DNA of 64,000 nt from Hydrogenophaga sp. (GTDB lineage Bacteria; Pseudomonadota; Gammaproteobacteria; Burkholderiales; Burkholderiaceae_C): positions 1-64,000 of the forward strand of contig JAGXSV010000075.1 in assembly GCA_018333605.1 (NCBI GenBank). Direction: 5' to 3'. The position numbers and the translations under genes are program-made. Positions 29,973-38,465 of this stretch are shown piece after piece. Each line of letters starts with the position of its first letter. Position 1 is the stretch's first letter. The notes under the pieces are model-generated. The model was not told where the DNA came from, did no database searches, and worked only from the letters and a program-made list of their open reading frames with translations.

Positions 29973-32170
29973 GCGCCCAGCAAAAAACCGACCGTCGGCT
30001 GTGGTGGTTGCTGGGTGTGGCGGCCGTGCTGTCGGTGGCCTGGCTGCTGGCCACCCTGGGCCTGGTGGGCTCTACACTGGAGCCGACGGAGCGCGCGACG
30101 GTTTGGGGCCTGCTCGGCGACCGGCTGGCTCTGATTTCCCTGACCTGGGGCGCGGGCATGGCGGCCATTGCCTGGGGACTCAAGCGCTGGTTTGACCATT
30201 GGGTGACGCCTTCAGTGCAGCTGGCGGAAGAAGCCCAGGTGCTGCTGAAAACCGATGTGGTGCGCGAACTGCGGCCCAAAGGCAATGTGGAAACCCGCGT
30301 GCTGGCCGATCTGTTCAACCAACTGGTGGGCCAGCGCGAGGCGCTGCGGCGCGAGATGGACAGCAAGGTACAAGAGGCTGCGCAGGGGATTGAGCAGGAA
30401 AAAAGCCGTTTGGCGGCGCTGATGTCCGAACTGACGCAAAGCGTGGTGGTGTGTAACCTGGATGGCCGCGTGCTGCTGTACAACAACCGCGCCCGCATGC
30501 AGTTTCGTGCGCTCTCGCAGGCGCCCGGCGTGGCTGGTGGTGCCGAGCTGATCGGTCTGGGCCGGTCAATCTACAGCGTGTTTGACCGCAAGCTGGTGGC
30601 CCATGCGTTGGAAAACATTCAGCAGCGCATGCTGCGCGGGGCAGGGCAGCCGTCGGCGCAGTTCGTGACCACCACCGCAGCCGGGCAGCTGCTGAGGGTG
30701 CAAATGGCGCCTGTGCGCTCACCACAAGCCCAAGGCGCCGAGGCCGCAGCCGATCGCATGGAGCTGACCGGCTTCGTGCTGATGCTTGACAACATCACCA
30801 GCGACTTTGAAGCCGAGTCGGCCAAAGACCAGGTGCTGCACAGCCTGACCGAGGGCAGCCGCTCGGCGCTGGCCAACATGCAGGCCGCGATTGACATGCT
30901 GGACTACCCCGACCTGGAGCCCGCCATGCGCGAGCGTTTCCTGGGCGTGATCCGCGACGAAACGCGGTCACTGAGCCAACGCATTGGTGCGCTGGAAGCG
31001 GGTTCGGCCGACAGCCTGAAGACGCGCTGGCCGCTGGAAGACATGCTGGGTGCCGACCTGGTGAGCGCAGCTCTGCGCCGCATTGAGACCGTGACCAGTC
31101 TGCCCGCCTCGTCCATCGACGTGGATGGCTCGGTCTGGCTCAAGGTGGAGAGCTTTTCGCTGTTGCAGGCGCTGGTGTACCTGTCGGGGCGCCTGGCCGA
31201 CGAGTTCGAGGTGCGCTTTGTTCAGTTGCGACTGGGCAACGCCACGGGAAGCCCTGGCAAGGCCCAGCTGGACCTGATCTGGTCGGGTCAGGTCATGAGT
31301 ACCGAGACGGTGATGAGCTGGGAAATGGACGCCATGAAGGTGGGCAGTGAAACCACACGCTTGACGGTGCGCGATGTGGTGGAGCGCCACGGCGGCGCTT
31401 TCTGGTTTGAGCGCGAGCGTTCGCGACACCAGGCGTTTTTCCGTTTCCTGCTGCCGCTGGCCAACCCGCAGGAGCAGCTGGATTCGGCCGCGTTCGTCAA
31501 GAACGAAAGCCGTCCCGAGTACTACGACTTCGACCTTTTCAAGACCACCGAGCAGACGCGCACCCTGGACGACCGCCGACTCAGCGACCTGGCCTACACG
31601 GTGTTCGACACCGAGACCACCGGCCTGAACCCGTCGCAGGGCGACGAGATCATCCAGATTGGAGCGGCGCGCGTGGTCAACAACAAGCTGCTGCGCCAGG
31701 AATGCTTTGAGCAACTGGTTGACCCGCGGCGCACGATTCCAGCGGCGTCCATACCCATTCACGGCATCCAGCCCGAGATGGTGCTGGGCCAGCCCACCAT
31801 TGACCAGGTGTTGCCCGCGTTTCATGCCTTTGCGCAGGACACCGTGCTGGTGGCCCACAACGCCGCATTTGACATGCGCTTTTTGCAGCTGAAGGAGAAG
31901 CAGAGCGGGGTGGTGTTTGACCACCCGGTGCTCGACACGCTGCTGCTGTCGGCCCTGGTGCATCCCAACCAGGACTCGCACCGTCTGGAGGCCATCGCCG
32001 AGCGCTTCAATGTCACCATCATCGGCCGCCACACCGCCATGGGGGACGCCATGGTGACCGCCGAGGTGTTCCTGAAGCTCATTCCGCTGCTGGCCGAAAA
32101 AGGTATTCACACCTTGGGGCAGGCGCGTGAAGCAGCGCAGCAAACCTACTACGCCCGCTTGAAGTATTGA
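29969..32170 (+). CDS. Membrane-bound PAS/degenerate-kinase protein fused to a DnaQ-type 3'-5' exonuclease
   Basis: 733 aa. Two membrane spans (about 11-33 and 52-70), a HAMP-like helix region (about 75-130), a PAS domain (about 145-275; VCNLDGRVLLYNNRARMQF), then a stretch resembling a histidine-kinase core (about 280-500; ends ERHGGAFWF and FFRFLLPLA). The expected acceptor motif is replaced by LHSLTEGSRSALA, and the ATP N box is not recognisable. Residues 540-710 are a complete DEDDh exonuclease: Asp547, Glu549 (FDTETTG), Asp635 (HNAAFD), His688 and Asp693 (RHTAMGDA). It is translationally coupled to the receiver gene. Likely a cytosol-facing, membrane-tethered nuclease under signal control; its substrate is unknown. 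Confidence 0.85.
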   Translation: MSAQQKTDRRLWWLLGVAAVLSVAWLLATLGLVGSTLEPTERATVWGLLGDRLALISLTWGAGMAAIAWGLKRWFDHWVTPSVQLAEEAQVLLKTDVVRELRPKGNVETRVLADLFNQLVGQREALRREMDSKVQEAAQGIEQEKSRLAALMSELTQSVVVCNLDGRVLLYNNRARMQFRALSQAPGVAGGAELIGLGRSIYSVFDRKLVAHALENIQQRMLRGAGQPSAQFVTTTAAGQLLRVQMAPVRSPQAQGAEAAADRMELTGFVLMLDNITSDFEAESAKDQVLHSLTEGSRSALANMQAAIDMLDYPDLEPAMRERFLGVIRDETRSLSQRIGALEAGSADSLKTRWPLEDMLGADLVSAALRRIETVTSLPASSIDVDGSVWLKVESFSLLQALVYLSGRLADEFEVRFVQLRLGNATGSPGKAQLDLIWSGQVMSTETVMSWEMDAMKVGSETTRLTVRDVVERHGGAFWFERERSRHQAFFRFLLPLANPQEQLDSAAFVKNESRPEYYDFDLFKTTEQTRTLDDRRLSDLAYTVFDTETTGLNPSQGDEIIQIGAARVVNNKLLRQECFEQLVDPRRTIPAASIPIHGIQPEMVLGQPTIDQVLPAFHAFAQDTVLVAHNAAFDMRFLQLKEKQSGVVFDHPVLDTLLLSALVHPNQDSHRLEAIAERFNVTIIGRHTAMGDAMVTAEVFLKLIPLLAEKGIHTLGQAREAAQQTYYARLKY

Positions 32171-32171
32171 T

Positions 32172-32209
32172 CTCCCCCGCGCCGGCTTGTGCGACCGGTG
32201 CGGGGGGAG
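32172..32209. terminator. Bidirectional hairpin between convergent genes
   Basis: A long GC-rich stem, CTCCCCCGCGCCGG / CCGGTGCGGGGGGAG with one or two mismatches, fills the 40-bp gap between the exonuclease fusion and the CBS/nucleotidyltransferase gene. No long T run on either side, so termination strength is uncertain. Confidence 0.65.
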
Positions 32210-32210
32210 C

Positions 32211-34076
32211 TCAATGCCTGTAGCGTTGGGCCAGCACGCTTTGAAGCGACTGCACCACGGTGAAGGCATCCTTGAGCTGGCTGCGTTCGAAGTTGGACAC
32301 GTCGGCCGGATTGAGGAAGCTGTCGGGTGACTCGGCGCGGCTAATCTGTCGGGCCTGGTGCTGGATGCGGGTGTAGGCGATAAATTCCAGGGCGTCGCGC
32401 AAGTCGCGCGCGCTTTGCTCGCTGATGGCGCCACCAGCCGCGGCGCTCGTCAGGCGGTCGTGGGTGTTCACCGCAGCGTCACCACCCGCCAGCGCATAGA
32501 TTCGGGCCAGGTCGACGATGGGCACCACGCCGGTGTGTTTGAGGTCGATGGTGCCCTTGTGCTCGCCGCTGCGAATGGTGGAGATGCCTTTGAACATGCC
32601 CAGCGGGGGCTGGTGTGTCAGTGCGTTGCCAACCATGTGCGCCAGGAACAGGGTGTTGCCCTGCGTGCGTTTGAGCACGTCGCCGCGCAGGTTGTCCAGC
32701 AGCTCGGATTTGCCGTGAATCGCGCGCAGGTCGAAAAACACGCAGGTCAGCATCAAGGCCTTCGGGTTGGGCTGGCTTGTCCAGCGAGCGAAATAGTCAG
32801 CCCAGCGCTTTTGGGGTTGGCGCCATGTGTCGGTCATGGCCATCATCTCGCCGGGGCAGTAAATGTAGCCGCAGGCGTCCAGGCCATCGCAGACAAACTG
32901 GGACAAGGCCTTGAAATAGGGGCCGTGAACGGCCTCGTCGTAGCGGTCGTCCAGCACCATGCAATTGTCCTGGTCTGACTTGGCCGTCTGTTCGTTGCGC
33001 GCCTGAGAGCCTGCCGCTACCCAGACGTAGTCGATCGGCGCCGGGCCCAGCTGCGCTTCACCCAGTTGCAGCAGCCGCGTGGTGATCGCATCGGTGATGG
33101 CCGTGATGATGTGGCCGGTGCTGTAGGCCGACGCTTCGGCCGCCGCCAGGCTCTGTTGCAGCCGCTTGATCTTGGTGCTGGCGCGCTGCAGGCCCTCAAC
33201 CGTGCTTTGCTTGTAAATGTCCCCAGCCAGGTAAACGGCGGAGGTGCTGTGCTGTTCGGTCAGGTCGGTGGCGGTGATCATGCCCACGATACGCTGCCCA
33301 TCCAGCACCGGCACATGGTGGATGTTGTGTCGCGCCATCAGCAGCAGTGCGTCAAATGCCGGGTTTTGTACGTCGATGCTTAGGGGGGCCAGCGTGGCAA
33401 TGTCCATGATGGGGCGGGTGCTGTCCATGCCAGCGGCGATCACACGGTTGCGCAGGTCGCGGTCGGTGACCACGCCAAACAGGTGCTCCTGCTCCACGAT
33501 CAAGACCGAAGACACCCTTTGCTCGCTCATGAGCTTTGCCGCGTCGCGGATGCTGGTGTGCGGCGGCAAGGTGATCGGGGCGCGCTTGATCAGGGCGCGC
33601 ACCGGCGTGGTCATGAGGTTGAGGGCGGGGTCTGTGCCGCCCGGCGCACCGCGTGGGCTGCTTTGCGTTGAAGTCGCGCCAGTGCTGCCACGGGGCAACA
33701 ACAGGCTCAGCGCAGGCAACTCGGTTTGCAGGGCATCAACCAGGGCATGGTCCATGCTCACCAGCGTGCAGTCGGTCCGGGCCTGGCACTCTTCGACACC
33801 GGCCACCCCATCAGCCTGCAAGCCAAACAGTTCGCCCGGGTACAAGGTGATCACGGGTTGCTGCTGCCCGTCCAGCAGGTGGACGCTACCCGTTACCAAC
33901 CAGTGCAGCTGTTGCTGCAGTGCGGCTGGGGTACACGCTTGTGCACCAGCCGCCACCGGCTTTGCCTTGAGCGTGTCAGCCAACTTCTTTTGGGTGTCGT
34001 CGGACAGCAGGCCAAAGATACGGTGCATACGCAGGAGGTCGGCCAAAGGCGGTGTGTCGGAAGCGGTTTGTGTCAT
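32211..34076 (-). CDS. cNMP-like/CBS/DUF294 putative nucleotidyltransferase
   Basis: 621 aa from ATG 34076 (a TTG at 34103 would add nine residues). Order: a Crp-like beta-roll (about 10-110), two CBS domains (about 155-213 and 222-275; VLIVEQEHLFGVVTDRDLRN, VPVLDGQRIVGMITATDL), a DUF294 nucleotidyltransferase fold with AAGSQARNEQTAKSDQDN (Gly356-Ser357 and the Asp368/Asp370 pair) and a DUF294_C helical domain to the end. GlnD-like folds of this type transfer nucleotides, but the target is unknown. CBS pairs commonly bind AMP, ATP or SAM. It converges on the exonuclease fusion. Confidence 0.88.
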   Translation of the reverse strand: MTQTASDTPPLADLLRMHRIFGLLSDDTQKKLADTLKAKPVAAGAQACTPAALQQQLHWLVTGSVHLLDGQQQPVITLYPGELFGLQADGVAGVEECQARTDCTLVSMDHALVDALQTELPALSLLLPRGSTGATSTQSSPRGAPGGTDPALNLMTTPVRALIKRAPITLPPHTSIRDAAKLMSEQRVSSVLIVEQEHLFGVVTDRDLRNRVIAAGMDSTRPIMDIATLAPLSIDVQNPAFDALLLMARHNIHHVPVLDGQRIVGMITATDLTEQHSTSAVYLAGDIYKQSTVEGLQRASTKIKRLQQSLAAAEASAYSTGHIITAITDAITTRLLQLGEAQLGPAPIDYVWVAAGSQARNEQTAKSDQDNCMVLDDRYDEAVHGPYFKALSQFVCDGLDACGYIYCPGEMMAMTDTWRQPQKRWADYFARWTSQPNPKALMLTCVFFDLRAIHGKSELLDNLRGDVLKRTQGNTLFLAHMVGNALTHQPPLGMFKGISTIRSGEHKGTIDLKHTGVVPIVDLARIYALAGGDAAVNTHDRLTSAAAGGAISEQSARDLRDALEFIAYTRIQHQARQISRAESPDSFLNPADVSNFERSQLKDAFTVVQSLQSVLAQRYRH

Positions 34077-34217
34077 GGGTCGGGGTCCAGGTGGATTCAG
34101 CAAAACATGCTACACCGCACTGCAGCGGTCGCTGGTGGGTAAACCCTCACAGGGTTTGACCTGCGTCAGAGGGTTGGCGGGTGCGTCTGTAAGAACGCGG
34201 TAAGGTCCAGATTCAGA

Positions 34218-34541
34218 ATGGCGACACCGTTACCGCAGGCTTACATGCTCTTAATGATTTCTGCGCTCAAACTGATCACCGAAGTGGCCTTGTTGGCGCT
34301 TGTTGGTCAGTGGATTTTGGGCCTGCTGGCTGGCCAGCGCAAACAACACAATGTTTTTTACCAGGTGCTCGAGATCATCGGGCGGCCATTTGTTCAATTC
34401 ACACGCTGGGTTACCCCGCGTGTCGTCCTGGACCGCCACCTCCCGCTGGTGGCCTTTTTGATTTTGGGCTTTGTCTGGCTGGCCGTTACCGTGGCCAAAA
34501 TTTCCCACTGCCTGAAAGTGGGGGTTTCTCTGTGTCAGTGA
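34218..34541 (+). CDS. Small two-span membrane protein, unknown function
   Basis: 107 aa from ATG 34218; a second in-frame ATG at 34245 starts nearer the first membrane span. Two hydrophobic segments (LITEVALLALVGQWILGLLAG and LPLVAFLILGFVWLAVTVAK) flank a basic loop with VFYQVLEIIGRPFVQFTRWV. A cysteine-containing tail (SHCLKVGVSLC) ends the protein. The general shape recalls YggT-type proteins but I cannot assign it. The stop overlaps the GTG region of the next gene, so they are probably coupled. Confidence 0.65.
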   Translation: MATPLPQAYMLLMISALKLITEVALLALVGQWILGLLAGQRKQHNVFYQVLEIIGRPFVQFTRWVTPRVVLDRHLPLVAFLILGFVWLAVTVAKISHCLKVGVSLCQ

Positions 34542-35122
34542 ACCGTCCCACCAAGAGGTGTTTTGTCCACTGGCAGGTGCGTGGCTTGCTGCTGCTGGGG
34601 CGCCAGCGCCAGGCGCTTGAACGCATCACGGAGGCGCTGCAAGCCCACCCCAGCGACGCCCGGGCGCTGGCCACCCGAGCCCATGTGTTGGCCGAACTGG
34701 GTGAAAAGCCTGCCGCCCTTCAAGCGCTCGCCGATTTGGTGGCGCTTGAGCCTGGGCAAGCGGCCAGTTGGTTCAACTATGGTTTTTTGAGCGAAGAGCT
34801 GGGCCTGCTGGAGCAAGCTGAAAACGCTTTTCAGCGCGCTGTCGCCATCGATCCCCGGCTGGATCGGGCTTGGTATGGTCTCGCGCTCAGCCTGATCCGC
34901 CAGCGTCGTTTTGACGAAGCCATCTCCGCGCTGAAGAAAAACACCGAACTGCAACCCATGAGCCCCTACGGCTGGTACCAGTTGGCGCGCGTGCATGTGC
35001 AGCGGCAAGAGCCCGATGAAGCAACGAAAATCATTCGCCACCTGCGCCGCTTTGATCCCAAGGTGGCCGCCCAGCTCGAAAGGGAAACGGGCCTGGGCGG
35101 GCGCCGTCTGAAGTCCGCGTGA
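34532..35122 (+). CDS. Tetratricopeptide-repeat protein
   Basis: About 196 aa from GTG 34532 (GTG 34538 is an alternative; both overlap the preceding stop). The open frame runs farther upstream but there it is only a shadow of the membrane-protein gene. Three to four TPR units are clear: ALERITEALQAHPSDARAL, ALADLVALEPGQAASWFNYG, AENAFQRAVAIDPRLDRAWY, AISALKKNTELQPMSPYGWY. No signal peptide or enzyme domain. TPRs mediate protein contacts; it may work with the membrane protein before it. Confidence 0.75.
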   Translation: MSVNRPTKRCFVHWQVRGLLLLGRQRQALERITEALQAHPSDARALATRAHVLAELGEKPAALQALADLVALEPGQAASWFNYGFLSEELGLLEQAENAFQRAVAIDPRLDRAWYGLALSLIRQRRFDEAISALKKNTELQPMSPYGWYQLARVHVQRQEPDEATKIIRHLRRFDPKVAAQLERETGLGGRRLKSA

Positions 35123-35203
35123 CGCCCACGGCGTTTCCATTGAACACGGGTTCCCGGCACAAGCCTAGCCCATGAAGTGCCCGCAAGGGCGAAGTTGACC
35201 GAG

Positions 35204-35473
35204 ATGAATACCGTGGACCTGACCGACAACCACCGCCGCTACTGGCGCAAGAACCTCCGCATCACGGGTGTGTTGCTGGCCATCTGGTTTGTGGTCACCT
35301 TCGTTGTGAGCTACTTTGCCCGCGAACTGAGTTTCAGTTTTTTTGGTTGGCCATTCAGCTTCTGGATGGGTGCCCAGGGCGCGTTGGTGGTGTACTGCCT
35401 GATCATTGGTTTTTACGCTTGGTACATGAACCGCCTCGATATTGAGCACGGTGTTGACGAAATCGAGGACTGA
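35204..35473 (+). CDS. DUF4212 small subunit of the second symporter
   Basis: 89 aa from ATG 35204; GTG 35177 in frame would add nine residues. Two membrane segments (ITGVLLAIWFVVTFVVSYFA and ALVVYCLIIGFYAWYMNRLD) with FFGWPFSFWMGAQG between them, the DUF4212 signature. It ends with an acidic tail (EHGVDEIED). It precedes the second VC_2705-type symporter, whose start is about 5 bp after this stop. A paralogue is at 20.2 kb. Confidence 0.92.
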   Translation: MNTVDLTDNHRRYWRKNLRITGVLLAIWFVVTFVVSYFARELSFSFFGWPFSFWMGAQGALVVYCLIIGFYAWYMNRLDIEHGVDEIED

Positions 35474-35477
35474 AGGC

Positions 35478-37595
35478 GTGGCCGGCAGCTCAGATTCGGG
35501 CTCCGCCAGCGGCAAAGGCGCGGCCAACCGGGCCTTCCGCCAGCAGCTCAACAAGGTCTACACGTGGTACACGGGCGGTTTCTTCGTCTTTGTGATCGCC
35601 CTGGCCATCTTGGAGCAGCTCGGGCTTTCGCGAGAATGGATCGGCTTCATCTTTTTGCTGGCCACCATCGGCTTGTACGCGGGCATCGGCATCATGAGCC
35701 GCACCACCGACGCGACCGAATACTACGTGGCCGGGCGGCGTGTACCAGCGGTCTACAACGGCATGGCCACCGGTGCCGACTGGATGTCGGCCGCCTCGTT
35801 CATTGGCATGGCCGGTACGCTGTACCTCACGGGATACAGCGGCTTGGCTTTCATCATGGGCTGGACGGGGGGATACTGTCTGGTGGCGCTGTTGCTGGCG
35901 CCTTATCTACGCAAGTTTGGGCAGTTCACCATTCCCGACTTTCTGGGCGAGCGCTACGGTGGCAACATGCCGCGTTTCATCGGCATTTTCGCGGCCATTC
36001 TGTGCTCGTTTACTTATGTGGTGGCGCAGATTTATGGCGTCGGCCTGATCACGTCCCGCCTCACCGGCGTGGCCTTTGAGCTTGGCGTTTTTCTGGGCCT
36101 GGGCGGTATTTTGGTGTGCTCTTTCCTGGGCGGGATGCGAGCCGTCACCTGGACGCAGGTAGCCCAATACATCGTCCTGATCGTGGCCTACCTGATTCCC
36201 GTGGTGTGGCTGTCGGTCAAGCAGGCGAATTTCCCCTTGCCGCAGGTCATCTATGGTTATCAGCTGGAAAAAGTCACAGCCAAAGAAAAGCTGCTGACCA
36301 ACGACCCCAAAGAGCTGGAGGTTCGCGACATCTTCAGGGAGCGTGCCGCAGAGCTGACGGAAAAACTGAAAGACCCAGGCGCAGCACTGAAGGCGGATAA
36401 GGCTGCGGCTGAAGCCAAGCTGGCTGAGCTGAGGGCGGCCAACGTACCGTCCAGGACGGTATCCACGGCCGAACGAGCGGTGTCATCCTTGCCCAGGGAC
36501 GAAGCATCAGCCAAAGCCGCCTGGACCCGAGACAAGGCTCTGGCCGAAACCAAATCCATGCCCCTGAATGGCATGCCGCCCCACGCGGCGCAGTTTGCAG
36601 GTGATCCGAAAGGCAACGCCCAGGAGAAAGCGGCCTACGACAACTCGCGCCGCAACTTCCTTGCTTTGATCTTTTGCCTGATGATCGGCACGGCAGCCCT
36701 GCCGCACATCTTGATGCGCTACTACACCGTGCCCAGCGTGAAGGAGGCCCGGCAGTCCGTCACCTGGTCGTTGTTTTTCATTTTTTTGCTTTATTTCACC
36801 GCGCCCGCCCTGGCTGTGCTGGTGAAGTATGAGGTGTTTCATGTGCTGATCGGCACGCCCATCGATCAGTTGCCCGCCTGGGTGGCGTCCTGGAACAAGG
36901 TCGATCCGAGCCTGATGTCGATCACAGACGTCAACAAGGACGGCATTTTGCAGCTCAATGAGATGAGCATCGGCGGCGACATCATCGTTCTGGCCACGGC
37001 CGAAATTGGTGGTCTCCCTTACGTCATATCGGGCCTGGTGGCTGCCGGTGGCCTGGCAGCGGCCTTGTCAACCGCCGACGGCTTGTTGCTGACGATCGCC
37101 AACGCGTTATCGCACGATTTGTATTACAAAATGATCAACCCCAACGCTTCCACAGCCCGCCGCGTGACCATCTCCAAGGTGTTGTTGCTGATGGTGGCGC
37201 TGGTGGCGGCTTATGTGGCGGCGCAGAAGCCTGCCGATATTTTGTTTCTGGTCTCGGCCGCTTTTTCGTTTGCTGCGGCCGCATTTTTCCCCGCGTTGGT
37301 GCTGGGTATTTTCTGGAAGCGGGCCACCGGCATCGCTGCTTCGTTAGGCATGATCGCGGGCTTGGGTGTCACTTTCTATTACATGGTGACCACGCAGCCC
37401 TGGTTGCGAGACGTGTTTGGCGTGACCAAGCCCATAGAGCTGTGGTGGGGCATCCTGCCCATTTCGGCCGGGGTTTTTGGGGTTCCGCTGGGCTTTGCGG
37501 TGATCATTTTCATCAGCTGGGTGACGCCAGCGCCCAGCCGCAAGGTGCAGCAACTGGTGGAGCATGTGCGCTACCCCAGCCTGCGAGAGCTTTGA
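35478..37595 (+). CDS. Sodium:solute symporter, VC_2705 subfamily, with large hydrophilic insert
   Basis: About 705 aa from GTG 35478 (GAGG 10 bases before); TTG 35442 is an alternative that overlaps the small-subunit gene. SLC5 family with blocks shared with the first symporter (GMATGADWMSAASFIGMAGT; TAALPHILMRYYTVPS). Between two helices, residues about 263-391 form an Ala/Lys/Glu-rich segment with helical repeats (ADKAAAEAKLAELRAA) absent from the first symporter. A later loop has DVNKDGILQLNE (from about residue 484), an EF-hand-like calcium loop. Probable Na+-driven uptake of a small organic acid; substrate unknown. Confidence 0.9.
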   Translation: MAGSSDSGSASGKGAANRAFRQQLNKVYTWYTGGFFVFVIALAILEQLGLSREWIGFIFLLATIGLYAGIGIMSRTTDATEYYVAGRRVPAVYNGMATGADWMSAASFIGMAGTLYLTGYSGLAFIMGWTGGYCLVALLLAPYLRKFGQFTIPDFLGERYGGNMPRFIGIFAAILCSFTYVVAQIYGVGLITSRLTGVAFELGVFLGLGGILVCSFLGGMRAVTWTQVAQYIVLIVAYLIPVVWLSVKQANFPLPQVIYGYQLEKVTAKEKLLTNDPKELEVRDIFRERAAELTEKLKDPGAALKADKAAAEAKLAELRAANVPSRTVSTAERAVSSLPRDEASAKAAWTRDKALAETKSMPLNGMPPHAAQFAGDPKGNAQEKAAYDNSRRNFLALIFCLMIGTAALPHILMRYYTVPSVKEARQSVTWSLFFIFLLYFTAPALAVLVKYEVFHVLIGTPIDQLPAWVASWNKVDPSLMSITDVNKDGILQLNEMSIGGDIIVLATAEIGGLPYVISGLVAAGGLAAALSTADGLLLTIANALSHDLYYKMINPNASTARRVTISKVLLLMVALVAAYVAAQKPADILFLVSAAFSFAAAAFFPALVLGIFWKRATGIAASLGMIAGLGVTFYYMVTTQPWLRDVFGVTKPIELWWGILPISAGVFGVPLGFAVIIFISWVTPAPSRKVQQLVEHVRYPSLREL

Positions 37596-37669
37596 TCGTG
37601 AGACCTGCAGACGCCTGATCTGTCGCGCCCCAACGCCAAGGTGCATTCCCGGCGTCGATCGGGCGAGTT

Positions 37670-37699
37670 TTGCCAGAGCCCAGATTTTCTTGTTAGAAT
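37670..37699 (+). promoter_or_regulatory. Sigma-70 promoter of the rpsF operon
   Basis: TTGCCA (37670-37675), 18-bp spacer, TAGAAT (37694-37699), about 70 bp before the rpsF start. It would place transcription start just before the hairpin leader. Confidence 0.6.
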
Positions 37700-37713
37700 C
37701 GCGGGCTTGCCTT

Positions 37714-37750
37714 GCCGCACCCCAAACAGACGCTGGGGGCGGCTTTTTTA
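37714..37750 (+). promoter_or_regulatory. Hairpin in the rpsF 5' leader (possible S6:S18 leader/attenuator)
   Basis: GCCGC-A-CCCCA pairs with TGGGG-GCGGC (37714-37743, one bulged A), followed directly by TTTTTTA, and then the rpsF ribosome site AAGGAG (37756-37761). The shape is that of an intrinsic terminator placed before the first gene. rpsF mRNA leaders bound by the S6:S18 pair are known in many bacteria, so an autoregulatory structure is plausible. I cannot confirm the family's conserved core. Confidence 0.5.
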
Positions 37751-37766
37751 TCCACAAGGAGAGTCT

Positions 37767-38141
37767 ATGCGTCATTACGAAATCGTTTTGCTGATCCACC
37801 CGGATCAAAGCGAACAAGTTCCGGCCATGCTGGAGCGCTACAAGGGCATGATCACGGCTGGCAACGGCAAGATCCACCGCGTTGAAGACTGGGGTCGCCG
37901 TCAAATGGCCTACCAGATCAACAAGCTGTCCAAGGCCCACTACCTGTGCGTCAACATCGAAGCCGATCAGGCCGTGATGGCTGAACTGGAGCATGCCTTC
38001 AAGTTCAACGACGCTGTGCTGCGACACCTCACCGTGCTCAAGAAGAAAGCCGATACCGGCCCATCTTCCATGATGAAGTCGGTCGAGCGCGAAGAAGCCC
38101 GCAAGTCCCAGCAACAACCGCAGGAACAGGCCGCGGCGTAA
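37767..38141 (+). CDS. rpsF: 30S ribosomal protein S6
   Basis: 124 aa from ATG 37767 (AAGGAG). [19 protein letters not shown] and the [16 protein letters not shown] region are typical of S6. It binds the central domain of 16S rRNA with S18, encoded two genes on. The tail is Gln/Ala-rich. First gene of rpsF-priB-rpsR-rplI. Confidence 0.97.
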   Translation: MRHYEIVLLIHPDQSEQVPAMLERYKGMITAGNGKIHRVEDWGRRQMAYQINKLSKAHYLCVNIEADQAVMAELEHAFKFNDAVLRHLTVLKKKADTGPSSMMKSVEREEARKSQQQPQEQAAA

Positions 38142-38166
38142 CAGCGCCGCGTGACGTCGTCAGCGG

Positions 38167-38454
38167 GTGAACCAACTTCAACTGTCGGCCGTGGTGGTGC
38201 AGGTGCAGAGCCTGCGGTACACGCCAGCTGGCATACCGGCTCTCAACATCGTGCTCGAACACGATTCTGAGACCGTTGAAATGGACACCCCCCGGCTCGT
38301 GAAATTGCAACTGAGGGCTGTGGCTTTTGGTGCGCAGGCAGAGGTATTGTCCCGCCAGGGGCTCGACTCGGCTTGTGAATTTCGCGGCTTCCTGACGAAC
38401 GCCCGCAACGGCAAAGGCGTTGTGTTCCATATCCAAGATTTCAGCAAGACATAG
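38167..38454 (+). CDS. priB: Primosomal replication protein N (PriB)
   Basis: 95 aa from GTG 38167. An OB-fold single-stranded-DNA-binding protein ([38 protein letters not shown]). It helps PriA and DnaT reload DnaB at stalled forks. Its place between rpsF and rpsR is the standard position; dnaB follows the operon. Confidence 0.95.
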   Translation: MNQLQLSAVVVQVQSLRYTPAGIPALNIVLEHDSETVEMDTPRLVKLQLRAVAFGAQAEVLSRQGLDSACEFRGFLTNARNGKGVVFHIQDFSKT

Positions 38455-38465
38455 GAAGGCCCATC

